This document shows positions 52,593 to 60,932 of a stretch of DNA of 64,000 nt, piece after piece. The stretch is from Treponema bryantii NK4A124. GTDB lineage: Bacteria > Spirochaetota > Spirochaetia > Treponematales > Treponemataceae. The position numbers were made by a program, and so were the translations under genes. Each line of letters opens with the position of its first letter. Position 1 is the stretch's first letter. The DNA lies in NCBI RefSeq assembly GCF_000421345.1, contig NZ_ATWV01000003.1, forward strand, positions 248,001 to 312,000, read 5' to 3'. Below the pieces are notes generated by a model. That model worked only from the letters and a program-made list of their open reading frames with translations. It did no database searches and had not been told where the DNA came from.

Positions 52593-52666
52593 GGGCAGTT
52601 AGCTCAGCTGGTACGAGCGTCTGGTTTACACCCAGAATGTCGGGAGTTCGATCCTCTCACTGCCCA
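52593..52666 (+). tRNA. tRNA-Val (UAC)
   Basis: A 74-base cloverleaf with acceptor GGGCAGT/ACTGCCC, anticodon stem TCTGG/CCAGA and loop TTTACAC (anticodon TAC). CCA is not encoded. Its 3' 27 bases recur with two changes at 52854-52881. Confidence 0.94.
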
Positions 52667-52670
52667 GCTT

Positions 52671-52700
52671 AAGACACTTCATTTTGAAGTGTCTTTTTTT
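52671..52700 (+). terminator. Terminator after tRNA-Val
   Basis: Stem AAGACACTTC/GAAGTGTCTT with a 5-base loop, then a T-run. Confidence 0.85.
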
Positions 52701-52885
52701 GTTTAAACGGATTTTTTTTTGCATTAATTCGGATCTCATTTCTCCCGACATTCTGTCAGAAGTCGCTCACTCCCGTTCGCTCCTACCCTTTTATCGGATA
52801 ATCCTAAACAATTGCTTTCGCAATTGTTTTTAACGGATTTCCGATTTTAGGGTGTCAGGAGTTCAATCCTCTCACTGCCCATCTT
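52701..52885. other. tRNA-Val-derived debris region without a gene
   Basis: With the two terminators that flank it, this gap exceeds 300 bases. It holds an inverted copy of the tRNA anticodon-arm segment (52741-52755, TCCCGACATTCTG), a perfect hairpin ACAATTG/CAATTGT (52808-52827) with a short T-run, two copies of ACGGATTT, and a decayed copy of the tRNA 3' end (52854-52881). No open frame looks coding. Confidence 0.55.
52854..52881 (+). pseudogene. tRNA-Val 3' fragment
   Basis: A 28-base match to the tRNA-Val T-arm and acceptor strand with two substitutions (one in the T-loop). The 5' two thirds of a tRNA are missing. A separate terminator follows at 52886. Confidence 0.75.
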
Positions 52886-52916
52886 AAAAGACTTGGTTTT
52901 TTACCAAGTCTTTTTT
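52886..52916 (+). terminator. Terminator after the tRNA-Val fragment
   Basis: Stem AAAAGACTTGGT/ACCAAGTCTTTT with a 5-base loop, then Ts. Its sequence differs from the first terminator, so the fragment was not copied together with that one. Confidence 0.8.
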
Positions 52917-52995
52917 ATTTAACGACGTTTTTTTGTTTAAAGCAGCCTGATCCTATGATATAATTAAGGAATCATTTTTTTATTGGAGGATTAAA

Positions 52996-53496
52996 ATGAA
53001 AAAAATCATTGCAATTCTGGCAGCTTTACTTCTTACTGGAAGTTTGTGTTTTGCTGCTGACCCTGCGGAGGGATTCTGGATTAGTGTAGATGAAAAAACT
53101 AACGAAGATACTGCAGGATGGAAAATCTGGCAGGAAGGCGGAAAGCTTTATGGAAAAATCCTTTCTGTTGCCGACAAACCACAGGATGAAAAAGCAACTG
53201 GTGGTAAAGGAAAGACTTACGACAACTTTATGAAAGGTGCTGATGTAGGTACTCTCACTGTTGTTGGAACTACCTGGATCTGGGACCTTACCAGTCAGGG
53301 AGACGGAAAATGGGCAAACGGCTATATTATTGATCCGGGTGACGGAAAACGTTATAAATGCCGTATCACTTTCCACAAGGGAGACGGAAAGAAGTTTAAA
53401 GGCGATACTCTCGAAATGCGCGGAGAAGTAGGACCTTTCGGACGCAGCCAGTTCTGGAAGAAATCAACTGAATCTGCTGCAGCAGGTTTACGCTAA
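52996..53496 (+). CDS. DUF2147 family secreted protein
   Basis: This 166-residue protein has signal MKKIIAILAALLLTGSLCFA, with cleavage near residue 20. The mature part matches DUF2147: PAEGFWISVDEKTNEDTAGWKI (near 23-44), KLYGKILSV (near 50-58), YIIDPGDGKRYKCRI and TLEMRGEVGPFGRSQFW (near 138-154). The family is periplasmic, probably a small beta-barrel, with no known activity. A GGAGG ribosome site lies before the ATG. truB follows 25 bases downstream. Confidence 0.85.
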   Translation: MKKIIAILAALLLTGSLCFAADPAEGFWISVDEKTNEDTAGWKIWQEGGKLYGKILSVADKPQDEKATGGKGKTYDNFMKGADVGTLTVVGTTWIWDLTSQGDGKWANGYIIDPGDGKRYKCRITFHKGDGKKFKGDTLEMRGEVGPFGRSQFWKKSTESAAAGLR

Positions 53497-53521
53497 AATA
53501 ATTTTATAACAGGAGTTATGT

Positions 53522-54529
53522 GTGGCTAATCTTTTTTCACCTGATGGTATTGTACTTCTTGCAAAAAAGCCCGGACTTACTTCGTTCTCATCTTTGCACA
53601 GTATAAAAAAGGCATTAGGTACAAGTAAGGTTGGTCACACAGGTACTCTCGACAGCTTTGCACAGGGTCTTCTTGTAGTATGTACAGGAAGACTCACAAG
53701 GCTGGCAGGAAATATTACAGAATTTGATAAATCTTATGAGGCTGTAATCAAATTCGGTGAAGAAACAGATACTCTAGAATATACAGGTAATATCATAAAA
53801 ACAGCCCCACTCCCCACCTTAGAAGCCCTTAAAAAGGCAATCAGTAAATATACAGGAAACATAATGCAGGCACCACCTTCTTTTAGTGCTGTACACGTAA
53901 ACGGAAAAAGGGCTAGTGATCTTGCGCGGGAAGGAAAAACTGTTGAGATTCCCCCCCGCCCGATTACCGTTTACGAAGCAAACTTGCTGGAAACTAAAAC
54001 TGATTCACAGGGATTAATCGAATATTGCAAAATCTCTTTTACTGTTTCTAAAGGAACTTATATCCGCTGCCTTGCCAGGGATATTGCAAAAGAAGCATGC
54101 AGTGCAGGACATCTGGCCGGCTTGTACAGAACCCGTGTGGGTAATTTTGATATTAAAGATGCTGCAGGTTTTAATGAACTTGCAGATTTTTCAATAGACT
54201 CTTCAATTCAAGCAGCAAAAGAAAAAATTGATTTACAAAAGCCATATCCGGATGATTTAGCTTTGCAGAAAGAAATACAGAATAAAATACGCGGCTGTGA
54301 CCGTTCAACAGCAAAATTATGTGGTTTTAAGTCTATTACACTTAAAGACCAGGCAGCTGAAAAAGACTACTGCAATGGTAAGCCCCTTCGCTCTGCCCTT
54401 TTTACCTGTAATCTTCATGACCTTGCTCCAGGTGCTTTTTATGCTGTTTTTACACAGGACGAAATATTCAGGGGCCTTATAGAAAAAGAAAGCGGTGGAC
54501 GTATCCGCCACCGCTTTGTACTTAACTAG
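53522..54529 (+). CDS. truB: tRNA pseudouridine(55) synthase TruB
   Basis: TruB converts U55 of tRNA T-loops to pseudouridine. The 335-residue chain has the catalytic Asp in GHTGTLDSFAQGLLVVCTG (near 39-57) and the family motifs YEAVIKFG, PPSFSAVHVNGKRASDLAREG (near 118-138) and KGTYIRCLARDIA (near 177-189). The start is GTG 53522 behind CAGGAG. Its end overlaps rbfA, which is convergent, by 4 bases. Note that both tRNA-Gly genes here have C, not U, at position 55, so they cannot be its substrates. Confidence 0.94.
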   Translation: MANLFSPDGIVLLAKKPGLTSFSSLHSIKKALGTSKVGHTGTLDSFAQGLLVVCTGRLTRLAGNITEFDKSYEAVIKFGEETDTLEYTGNIIKTAPLPTLEALKKAISKYTGNIMQAPPSFSAVHVNGKRASDLAREGKTVEIPPRPITVYEANLLETKTDSQGLIEYCKISFTVSKGTYIRCLARDIAKEACSAGHLAGLYRTRVGNFDIKDAAGFNELADFSIDSSIQAAKEKIDLQKPYPDDLALQKEIQNKIRGCDRSTAKLCGFKSITLKDQAAEKDYCNGKPLRSALFTCNLHDLAPGAFYAVFTQDEIFRGLIEKESGGRIRHRFVLN

Positions 54530-54891
54530 TTATTTTCTTTTTCAGCTTTTTCAAGCTCGTTCAATTTCTGAACCATATCAAAACCGGCTTTCATACCAGC
54601 ATCCACAAGGAACTGAAGTTTTGGAAACTGACGTATTCTAAGCTTCTTTGCAATTTCCCGCTGAATAAAACCAGCTGCAGCCTGAAGCCCGTCAACTCCC
54701 TTCTTTACCTGTCCATCTGGAAGGAAAGAAGAAACATAAACCTTTGCATAACCGAGGTCTGTTGTAACTTCCACACGGTTAATACTTAGGAAGGTTGAAA
54801 CACGCGGGTCTTTTACTTCCCCGCGCAGAATCAACTGGGAAATTTCGTCACGGAGCTGGTCATTCAGTCTCTGAATACGATACTGTCCCAT
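54526..54891 (-). CDS. rbfA: 30S ribosome-binding factor RbfA
   Basis: RbfA helps mature the 5' end of 16S rRNA. The 121-residue length is normal. It starts MGQYRIQRLNDQLRDEISQLILRGEVKDPRVSTFLSINRVEVTTDLGYAKVYVS, the typical KH-fold opening with the DPR motif. The C-terminal KL-RIR-FPKLQFLVD is also typical. Its ATG overlaps the infB stop by one base, so it is coupled to IF2, as in many bacteria. Confidence 0.94.
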   Translation of the reverse strand: MGQYRIQRLNDQLRDEISQLILRGEVKDPRVSTFLSINRVEVTTDLGYAKVYVSSFLPDGQVKKGVDGLQAAAGFIQREIAKKLRIRQFPKLQFLVDAGMKAGFDMVQKLNELEKAEKENN

Positions 54892-57485
54892 TACTGAGCT
54901 CCTTCTGAACCAGCAGATGTTACATTACGCTTTGCAGCCTCTGCCTCTTCTTCGGCAATAGTCTTACCAAGCTTCTTTGCAACTTCGATAATTTCGAATA
55001 CTTCAAGCTTATCACCAACCTGGATATCCTGCCAGTTCTCTAAGCCGATACCACATTCGTAGCCTACGCTAACTTCCTTAGCATCGTCCTTAAAGCGTTT
55101 GAGGGAAGAAATCTTTCCGGTAAAGATTACGATACCGTCACGAACAAGGTTTACGCTTGCAGAGCGGCGAACAATACCTTCTGAAACCGAACAACCGGCA
55201 ATTACGCCAACCTTTGGTACCTTGAATGTATTGCGTACTTCCACCTGACCGATAACTTCTTCCTTTGTATCCGGCTGAAGCATACCTTCCATAGCGGCCT
55301 GAATTTCTTCGACACACTTATAGATGATATTATATTTTCTAATCTCAACCTGTTCCTGTTCGGCAAGAGTTTTTGCCTTTGGAGTAGGACGTACGTTGAA
55401 GCCGATAATGATTGCATTTGAGTCAGCCGCAGCAAGAGTAACATCAGATTCATTAATAGCACCCGCACTTGAGTGAATAACTGAAAGGCGGATTTCGCGG
55501 GTAGAAAGCTTTTCGAGAGAAGCCTTGAGGGCTTCTGCAGATCCCTGAAGGTCGGCTTTAATGATAACCTTAAGTTCTTTAACTTCGCTGTCTTTAATAT
55601 CACTGAAGAGAGTATCAAGAGTTGTCTTCTTAACTGCCTTAGCAGCTTCGAAGCGCTTAAGCTCCTGACGCTTTGCAGAAATAGCACGTGCATCCTTTTC
55701 GCTCTCAGTTACCTGGAATGGGTCACCTGCATTAGGCATTTCTTCCATACCAAGAACTTCAACTGGAGTTGAAGGACCTGCTTCTGTAATGCGGCGTCCT
55801 CTGTCATCAAACATAGCACGAACACGGCCTGAATAAATACCGGCAACAAATGGGTCTCCCTGGCGCAAAGTACCACGCTGTACAACTACTGTTGAAACAA
55901 CACCGCGTCCCTGGTCTACACGGGATTCAAGAATCTTACCTTCTGCACGACATTCGTAGTTTGCCTTAAGCTCAAGCATTTCAGCCTGAAGAAGAATTGC
56001 GTCAAGAAGATCATCAATACCTTCTTTCTTAAGAGCAGAGTTGTGTACATACTGAGTATCTCCACCCCATTCTTCCGGAGTAAGGCCCTGCTCAGAAAGC
56101 TGAGTCTTAACACGGTCCGGGTTAGCTTCCGGCTTATCAACCTTGTTTACAGCAACGATGATAGGAACCTTAGCGTCCTTAGCGTGAGCAATAGCTTCCA
56201 TTGTCTGAGGCATTACACCATCATCAGCAGCTACTACAAGAACAACGATATCTGTTACCTGAGCACCGCGGGCACGCATCATAGTAAATGCTTCGTGACC
56301 TGGTGTATCGAGGAAGGTGATTTTTCCCTTAGGAGTTGAAACTGAGTAAGCACCGATAGACTGGGTAATACCACCGGCTTCTCCTTCTGCAACGTGAGAA
56401 TGACGGATAGCATCCAGAGTCTTTGTTTTACCATGGTCTACGTGTCCCATTACAGTTACGATTGGAGGACGAGGAAGAAGTTCTACACCATCATCCTTTT
56501 CGCTTTCAATTACAGTTTCATCATAAAGGCTTACGAGGTGAACCTCACAGCCGTATTCTGCAGCAAGAAGAGTTGCAGTATCAGAATCGATTGACTGGGT
56601 GATGGTAACCATCATACCCATGCCCATCAATTTTGCGATTACCTCACTTGCCTTAAGGTTCATCTTGCGGGCAAGGTCAGAAACCGAAATTGTTTCCATG
56701 ATATCAATTGACTTTGGAACTACAGAAGCCGGAGTTTCAACCTTCTTCTTCTGACCAAAAAGATTGTCATCGTACTGCTCTTCGTCCTTGCGGTTATATA
56801 TCTGTTTTTTGCCTTTGAATGCTTTTTTAGCAGGCTGGCGTGACTGATCAACTGGAGGAACCGGAGCTGCGCCGCCCATTCCGCCTGTGCGAGGTCTAAA
56901 GCCTCCCTGTCCGCCCTGGCCGCCACGGAAACCACCCTGGCCTCCCTGACCACCGCGGTTAAAGCCACCTTGTCCGCCACGGTTAAAGCCTGGACGTCCG
57001 CCCTGACCGTTATTGTCGCGGTCGCGGTTCTGATAATTCTGACGAGCCTGTGAGCCAGAGAAACCTCCGCCCTGACCATTTCTGTCACGGTTATAGCCGC
57101 CTGGTCCACCCTGGCCGCCACGATATCCGCCGCCCTGGCCTCCCTGACCACCGCGGTTGAAACCACCCTGTCTAGGTTTGTCTGAAAGATTACCTGCCTT
57201 TACGTTAGGACGAGCAGAGTTAAGTTCAAAAGTACGAGCTTTTGTTCCTTCAGGTTTACCAGCAGAAGCTGCCTTTTCTTCGTTTTTATGCGAAACTACT
57301 GCTGCAGTTTCGTTTTTCTTAACGACAACATGCTTTTGAGGCTGTGTATTTGTTTGTGGATTTGCAGGAGTCTTCTTTTTTACAACGACTACCTTTTTCT
57401 TTTCTGTTGAAGCATTAGCAGGAGCAGCGTCCTGCTGCTTTTTATGCACTACAAATCCGGGCTTTTTTTCGTTTTCTTCAGCCAT
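54891..57485 (-). CDS. infB: Translation initiation factor IF-2
   Basis: IF-2 is the GTPase that brings initiator tRNA to the ribosome. The 864-residue chain has Lys-rich segments near 25-70. A Gly-rich region of RGG/GGQGG-type repeats follows (105-205). The IF2_N domain lies near 262-310 and the G domain from 340: G1 GHVDHGKT (347-354), G3 DTPGHEAF and G4 NKVDKPEA. Domains II-IV are present. The repeat region is unusual; ordinary IF-2 has a variable Glu/Lys/Ala region there. nusA lies 18 bases upstream. Confidence 0.97.
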   Translation of the reverse strand: MAEENEKKPGFVVHKKQQDAAPANASTEKKKVVVVKKKTPANPQTNTQPQKHVVVKKNETAAVVSHKNEEKAASAGKPEGTKARTFELNSARPNVKAGNLSDKPRQGGFNRGGQGGQGGGYRGGQGGPGGYNRDRNGQGGGFSGSQARQNYQNRDRDNNGQGGRPGFNRGGQGGFNRGGQGGQGGFRGGQGGQGGFRPRTGGMGGAAPVPPVDQSRQPAKKAFKGKKQIYNRKDEEQYDDNLFGQKKKVETPASVVPKSIDIMETISVSDLARKMNLKASEVIAKLMGMGMMVTITQSIDSDTATLLAAEYGCEVHLVSLYDETVIESEKDDGVELLPRPPIVTVMGHVDHGKTKTLDAIRHSHVAEGEAGGITQSIGAYSVSTPKGKITFLDTPGHEAFTMMRARGAQVTDIVVLVVAADDGVMPQTMEAIAHAKDAKVPIIVAVNKVDKPEANPDRVKTQLSEQGLTPEEWGGDTQYVHNSALKKEGIDDLLDAILLQAEMLELKANYECRAEGKILESRVDQGRGVVSTVVVQRGTLRQGDPFVAGIYSGRVRAMFDDRGRRITEAGPSTPVEVLGMEEMPNAGDPFQVTESEKDARAISAKRQELKRFEAAKAVKKTTLDTLFSDIKDSEVKELKVIIKADLQGSAEALKASLEKLSTREIRLSVIHSSAGAINESDVTLAAADSNAIIIGFNVRPTPKAKTLAEQEQVEIRKYNIIYKCVEEIQAAMEGMLQPDTKEEVIGQVEVRNTFKVPKVGVIAGCSVSEGIVRRSASVNLVRDGIVIFTGKISSLKRFKDDAKEVSVGYECGIGLENWQDIQVGDKLEVFEIIEVAKKLGKTIAEEEAEAAKRNVTSAGSEGAQ

Positions 57486-57503
57486 TATTATCTCTTACCT
57501 TCC

Positions 57504-58982
57504 TTATTCCTCTTCAAACTCAAACTCAACGCCACACTTTGGACAGTGTGTCATATCAAGAGTAATCTTAGCGCCACATTCAGGACAGAAGTACTCTTCT
57601 TCCTCTTCTGCAGCAGCCTTTGTTTCTTCAGCCTGAGTTTCTTCTGCAGCAGCTTCAGCAGTTGTCTCAGGTTCCTCTTCTTCAACAAATTCTACATTTT
57701 CGTTAATCAGCTGATTAATCTTATCAAGAGCTTCTTTTGAAACACCTTCAACATTAATTGTGCCATTGTCATAAGCTTCAACAAAGTCCTGGAACTCTTC
57801 AATTCCGGCAGCCTTAAGAAGTTCTGCAACTTCTGCATCAACTCCAGGAAGCTCAGAAATCTTAGAAATCTCTTCAACATCATCATTAAAGAGGTTACGT
57901 GCATTCTGAACAGTATTGAATGAAGAAAGATCAAGCTCTTCTGCCTGCTCAATTGTCTTAACGTCAATGTTCCAGTCGCACAAGCGGTTTGCAAGGCGAA
58001 CGTTCTGTCCCTGGCGGCCGATTGCAAGTGAGAACTGAGAGTCTTCTACAATTGCAAGAGCCTGTTTCTTATCAGCATCTGTAATGATTACACGCTCAAC
58101 CTGTGCAGGTGAAAGTGCATTTTTGATGAATACTGCAGGATCCGCATCCCACTTAAGAACATCGATTTTTTCGTTCATAAGCTCACGGATAACGTTCTGA
58201 ATACGAACACCACGAAGTCCTACACAAGCTCCAACAGGGTCAACTTCTTCACGAGCAGAAGAAACAGCAATTTTTGTTCTGTAACCTGCATCGCGAACGA
58301 TTCTGTTGATTTCTACAGTTCCGTCAGCAATTTCTGGAACTTCCTTTTCAAGAATTGAGCTTACAAGCTTTGTATCGCTTCTTGAAAGAACAAGCTGGAT
58401 TCCTGTATTTGTAGGCTTTACATCTACGATAAGAGCCTTAATTCTGTCACCCTTTTCGTAAACTTCAAGCTTAGACTGAAATTTTGTAGGAAGGAAACCT
58501 TCGATACGGCCTGCATTTCCAAGGTCAACAAAGATGTTTCCATTGCGTTCGCGCTGATGATATCCGATAATCATCTCGCCAATCTTATCCTTATATTCAT
58601 TCATCAAAGATGTTTTATAAGTTTCATTCAAGCCCTGATGAGCAGTCTGTTTTCCAACAGTTACAGCAGAACGGTCAAAAGTTTTAGGGTCTTCAAGAAT
58701 ATCAATTTCATCACCTTCTTCTACTTCATCTCCGGCAAGCTTTCTTGCATCTTCAAGTTCAATTTCCTTTACAGGGTCGTAAACACCGTCTACAACAACC
58801 TTGCGTGAATAAATAGAAACATCCGACATATCATCGCTGAACTTAACGATTGCGTTTTCATCATCACCATAAGTGCGTTTGTAAGCAGCTTTCAGAGCCT
58901 TTTCAATTGTCTGCTTTACAGAATCCTCTGAATAACCTTTTTCCGAAATCAACGCTCGGATTGCTTCTGCCATTTCTGACAT
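57504..58982 (-). CDS. nusA: Transcription factor NusA with C-terminal zinc ribbon
   Basis: NusA controls pausing, termination and antitermination. The 492-residue chain has the N-terminal domain, an S1 domain (near 133-200, GEMIIGYHQRERNGNIFVDLGNAGRIEGFLP) and two KH domains (near 210-340; IAVSSAREEVDPVGACVGLRGVRIQ, and SLAIGRQGQNVRLA). A helix-hairpin-helix-like region follows (near 375-425). The end is unusual: an acidic stretch (430-463), then a four-Cys zinc ribbon, Cys466/469/480/483 (CPECG...CPKCG). That ribbon is not part of standard NusA. rimP lies 39 bases upstream. Confidence 0.96.
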   Translation of the reverse strand: MSEMAEAIRALISEKGYSEDSVKQTIEKALKAAYKRTYGDDENAIVKFSDDMSDVSIYSRKVVVDGVYDPVKEIELEDARKLAGDEVEEGDEIDILEDPKTFDRSAVTVGKQTAHQGLNETYKTSLMNEYKDKIGEMIIGYHQRERNGNIFVDLGNAGRIEGFLPTKFQSKLEVYEKGDRIKALIVDVKPTNTGIQLVLSRSDTKLVSSILEKEVPEIADGTVEINRIVRDAGYRTKIAVSSAREEVDPVGACVGLRGVRIQNVIRELMNEKIDVLKWDADPAVFIKNALSPAQVERVIITDADKKQALAIVEDSQFSLAIGRQGQNVRLANRLCDWNIDVKTIEQAEELDLSSFNTVQNARNLFNDDVEEISKISELPGVDAEVAELLKAAGIEEFQDFVEAYDNGTINVEGVSKEALDKINQLINENVEFVEEEEPETTAEAAAEETQAEETKAAAEEEEEYFCPECGAKITLDMTHCPKCGVEFEFEEE

Positions 58983-59021
58983 CTTTTAACTCCTCGGGAA
59001 AAAAGTCCCTAAAAAATATTC

Positions 59022-59483
59022 TTATTTATTGTCAAATTTTGCTTTCGCAATATTTTCAAAAGAAACTGAAAGGGAATTTCCGTCTTCAGCTTCTAAAGTA
59101 ACCTGTTTATCATCGGCAGAAAGAATCTTTCCGCCAACCCAATCAGTTATAGTCTTATCCCAGACACGAACTGACCGTCCTGTAAATACAGCAAACTCTG
59201 CTGCATTTTTGATATTGTGTTCAATACCAGGACTCGTAAGCTCCATCATAGTTTCTTCTGTTCCAAGCAGGGCTTCCAGACGTGGTAAAAGAACTCTGTG
59301 TACCTTAGCACAATCATTTACTCCGATATTTCCATCTGGCTCTGTCGAAGCAATCATTGCAGAAATTTTTGTGGTAGTCTTTGAAGGAACGATTTTAAGC
59401 TCAACAAGCTTAAAGCCCATTCCCTCTACAAGAGCTGCACACTCATCATAATACTTAATGCTTTTGTAAGATGTGTATTCCAT
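59022..59483 (-). CDS. rimP: Ribosome maturation factor RimP
   Basis: RimP acts in 30S assembly and is usually encoded before nusA, as here. The 153-residue chain has MGFKLVELKIVPSKTTTKISAMI (near 20-42), GIGVNDCAKVHRVLLPRLEA and MELTSPGIEHNIKNAAEFAVFTGRSVRVW (near 78-106), with the LTSPG hallmark. I start at ATG 59483, which has AAGGA upstream; an in-frame start at 59552 lies inside the leader terminator and is unlikely. The N-terminal DCLS-type sequence is a poor match, but the remaining core is clear. Confidence 0.88.
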   Translation of the reverse strand: MEYTSYKSIKYYDECAALVEGMGFKLVELKIVPSKTTTKISAMIASTEPDGNIGVNDCAKVHRVLLPRLEALLGTEETMMELTSPGIEHNIKNAAEFAVFTGRSVRVWDKTITDWVGGKILSADDKQVTLEAEDGNSLSVSFENIAKAKFDNK

Positions 59484-59530
59484 AAATCCTTGAATAATCC
59501 GGCGGCAACAAATAACCGCTTTCTGGCAAC

Positions 59531-59563
59531 AAAAAAGACCCGTGGGCCTCACGAGTCTTTTTA
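59531..59563 (-). terminator. Terminator-like hairpin in rimP-nusA-infB leader
   Basis: On the minus strand AAAAAGACTCGTG and CACGGGTCTTTTT pair (13 base pairs, one G-U) around AGGC, then T-rich DNA. It lies 48 bases before the rimP ATG, so it looks like an attenuator for the operon that encodes NusA. It has weaker terminator character on the plus strand. Confidence 0.65.
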
Positions 59564-59684
59564 ATAATTATATTAAACTGACTATTACAATATAGAAGAA
59601 ATGTATGATTTTGTCAATTCAATAAGGGCACTAATTGTCTTAAATGTCGATTTTCACTATTATACTACTTCAAAGAGGATATTT

Positions 59685-60932
59685 ATGAAGACAAACGCAC
59701 TTAAAGGCATGAAAGATATTTTACCGGCAGAACAGAAACTGCGCGATTATGTACAGGGAAAGATTCTTGAGACTTACCGCGCATCCGGCTTTGAACGCAT
59801 TTCTACTCCAATGCTCGAGGATGCAGAAAATCTTGATAAATCTGACGGCGGAGACAATCTTAATTTGATTTTTAAGGTGCTTAAACGAGGCGACAAACTG
59901 GAAGCTGCCCTTGCCGCAAATCCTGTTGATGAAAAAAATCTTTCTGATATGGGACTGCGCTACGACCTCACCCTTCCTCTTACCCGCTTTTTTGCAGCAA
60001 ACCGCAATGAGCTTCAGTTTCCTTTTAAGGTAATTCAGACAGACCGCGTTTTCCGTGCAGAGCGCCCTCAGAAAGGCCGCAGCCGCGAGTTTGTTCAGTG
60101 CGATATTGATATTCTGGGCGACTCTTCCTGCAATGCCGAAGTTGAACTGATTGACGTTACAGCCCGCGCCCTTATGAACATTGGCTTTAATGATTTCTGC
60201 ATCAATATCAACGACCGCCGTATTCTCCGCGCTATGCTGGAAAACATGGGCTTTGCTGCAGATACTCTTGATTCAGTTTGCATCACTTTTGATAAGATGG
60301 ACAAAATTGGAGCAGAAGGTGTTGAAGCAGAGCTTACAGAAAAGCAGATGCCAGCCTCAGCAGTTAAGGCTCTTGTAGATTTTATTAAGGAAGCTTCTGG
60401 AGCTGAGATTTCAGTTGATTCCGTTGCTGCTAAATGTGCAGACGCTTCCATTGCAGATGACCTTAAGTACATCATTTCTACCGTAGAAAAAGTTGCCGGT
60501 GGAAAATATAAAATCAAATATACACCAAGTCTTGTTCGCGGACAGGGCTACTACACAGGCGTTGTATTCGAAATTGCAAGTCCTGCCTTCAGCGGTGCAG
60601 TTGGCGGCGGCGGACGCTATGATAATCTGATTGGTAAGTTTATCGGTCAGCAGGTTCCAGCCGTAGGATTTTCTATCGGATTTGAACGCATTTGCGGAAT
60701 CCTTCTTGAACAGGGCTATAAGATTCCAGGTGCATTAGAAAAGTGTGCTCTTCTCTATGATGAACAGACAGAATTCCAGACAGTTCTTGAGGCTGCTGAA
60801 AAACTTCGTGCAGACTATTCAGTTGCAATCCTTCATAAGGCAAAAAAAATGGGACCTATGTTTGATATGCTGGAAAAACAGGGCTATACCAAGTTTGCTC
60901 AGTTTAAAGACGGCGAAATCACTATAAAATAA
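59685..60932 (+). CDS. hisS: Histidyl-tRNA synthetase
   Basis: This class II synthetase charges tRNA-His. The 415-residue chain starts MKTNALKGMKDILPAEQKLRDYV. Motif 1 is near 30-45, motif 2 is VFRAERPQKGRSREFVQCDIDILG (near 116-139) and the His-specific loop is LVRGQGYYTGVVFEI (near 282-296). Motif 3 GGGGRYDNLIGKFIGQQVPAVGFSIGFERI (near 308-337) is intact. GAGG lies before ATG 59685; the frame is open 28 codons further but has no family match. It ends 11 bases inside the convergent neuB-like gene. Confidence 0.95.
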   Translation: MKTNALKGMKDILPAEQKLRDYVQGKILETYRASGFERISTPMLEDAENLDKSDGGDNLNLIFKVLKRGDKLEAALAANPVDEKNLSDMGLRYDLTLPLTRFFAANRNELQFPFKVIQTDRVFRAERPQKGRSREFVQCDIDILGDSSCNAEVELIDVTARALMNIGFNDFCININDRRILRAMLENMGFAADTLDSVCITFDKMDKIGAEGVEAELTEKQMPASAVKALVDFIKEASGAEISVDSVAAKCADASIADDLKYIISTVEKVAGGKYKIKYTPSLVRGQGYYTGVVFEIASPAFSGAVGGGGRYDNLIGKFIGQQVPAVGFSIGFERICGILLEQGYKIPGALEKCALLYDEQTEFQTVLEAAEKLRADYSVAILHKAKKMGPMFDMLEKQGYTKFAQFKDGEITIK

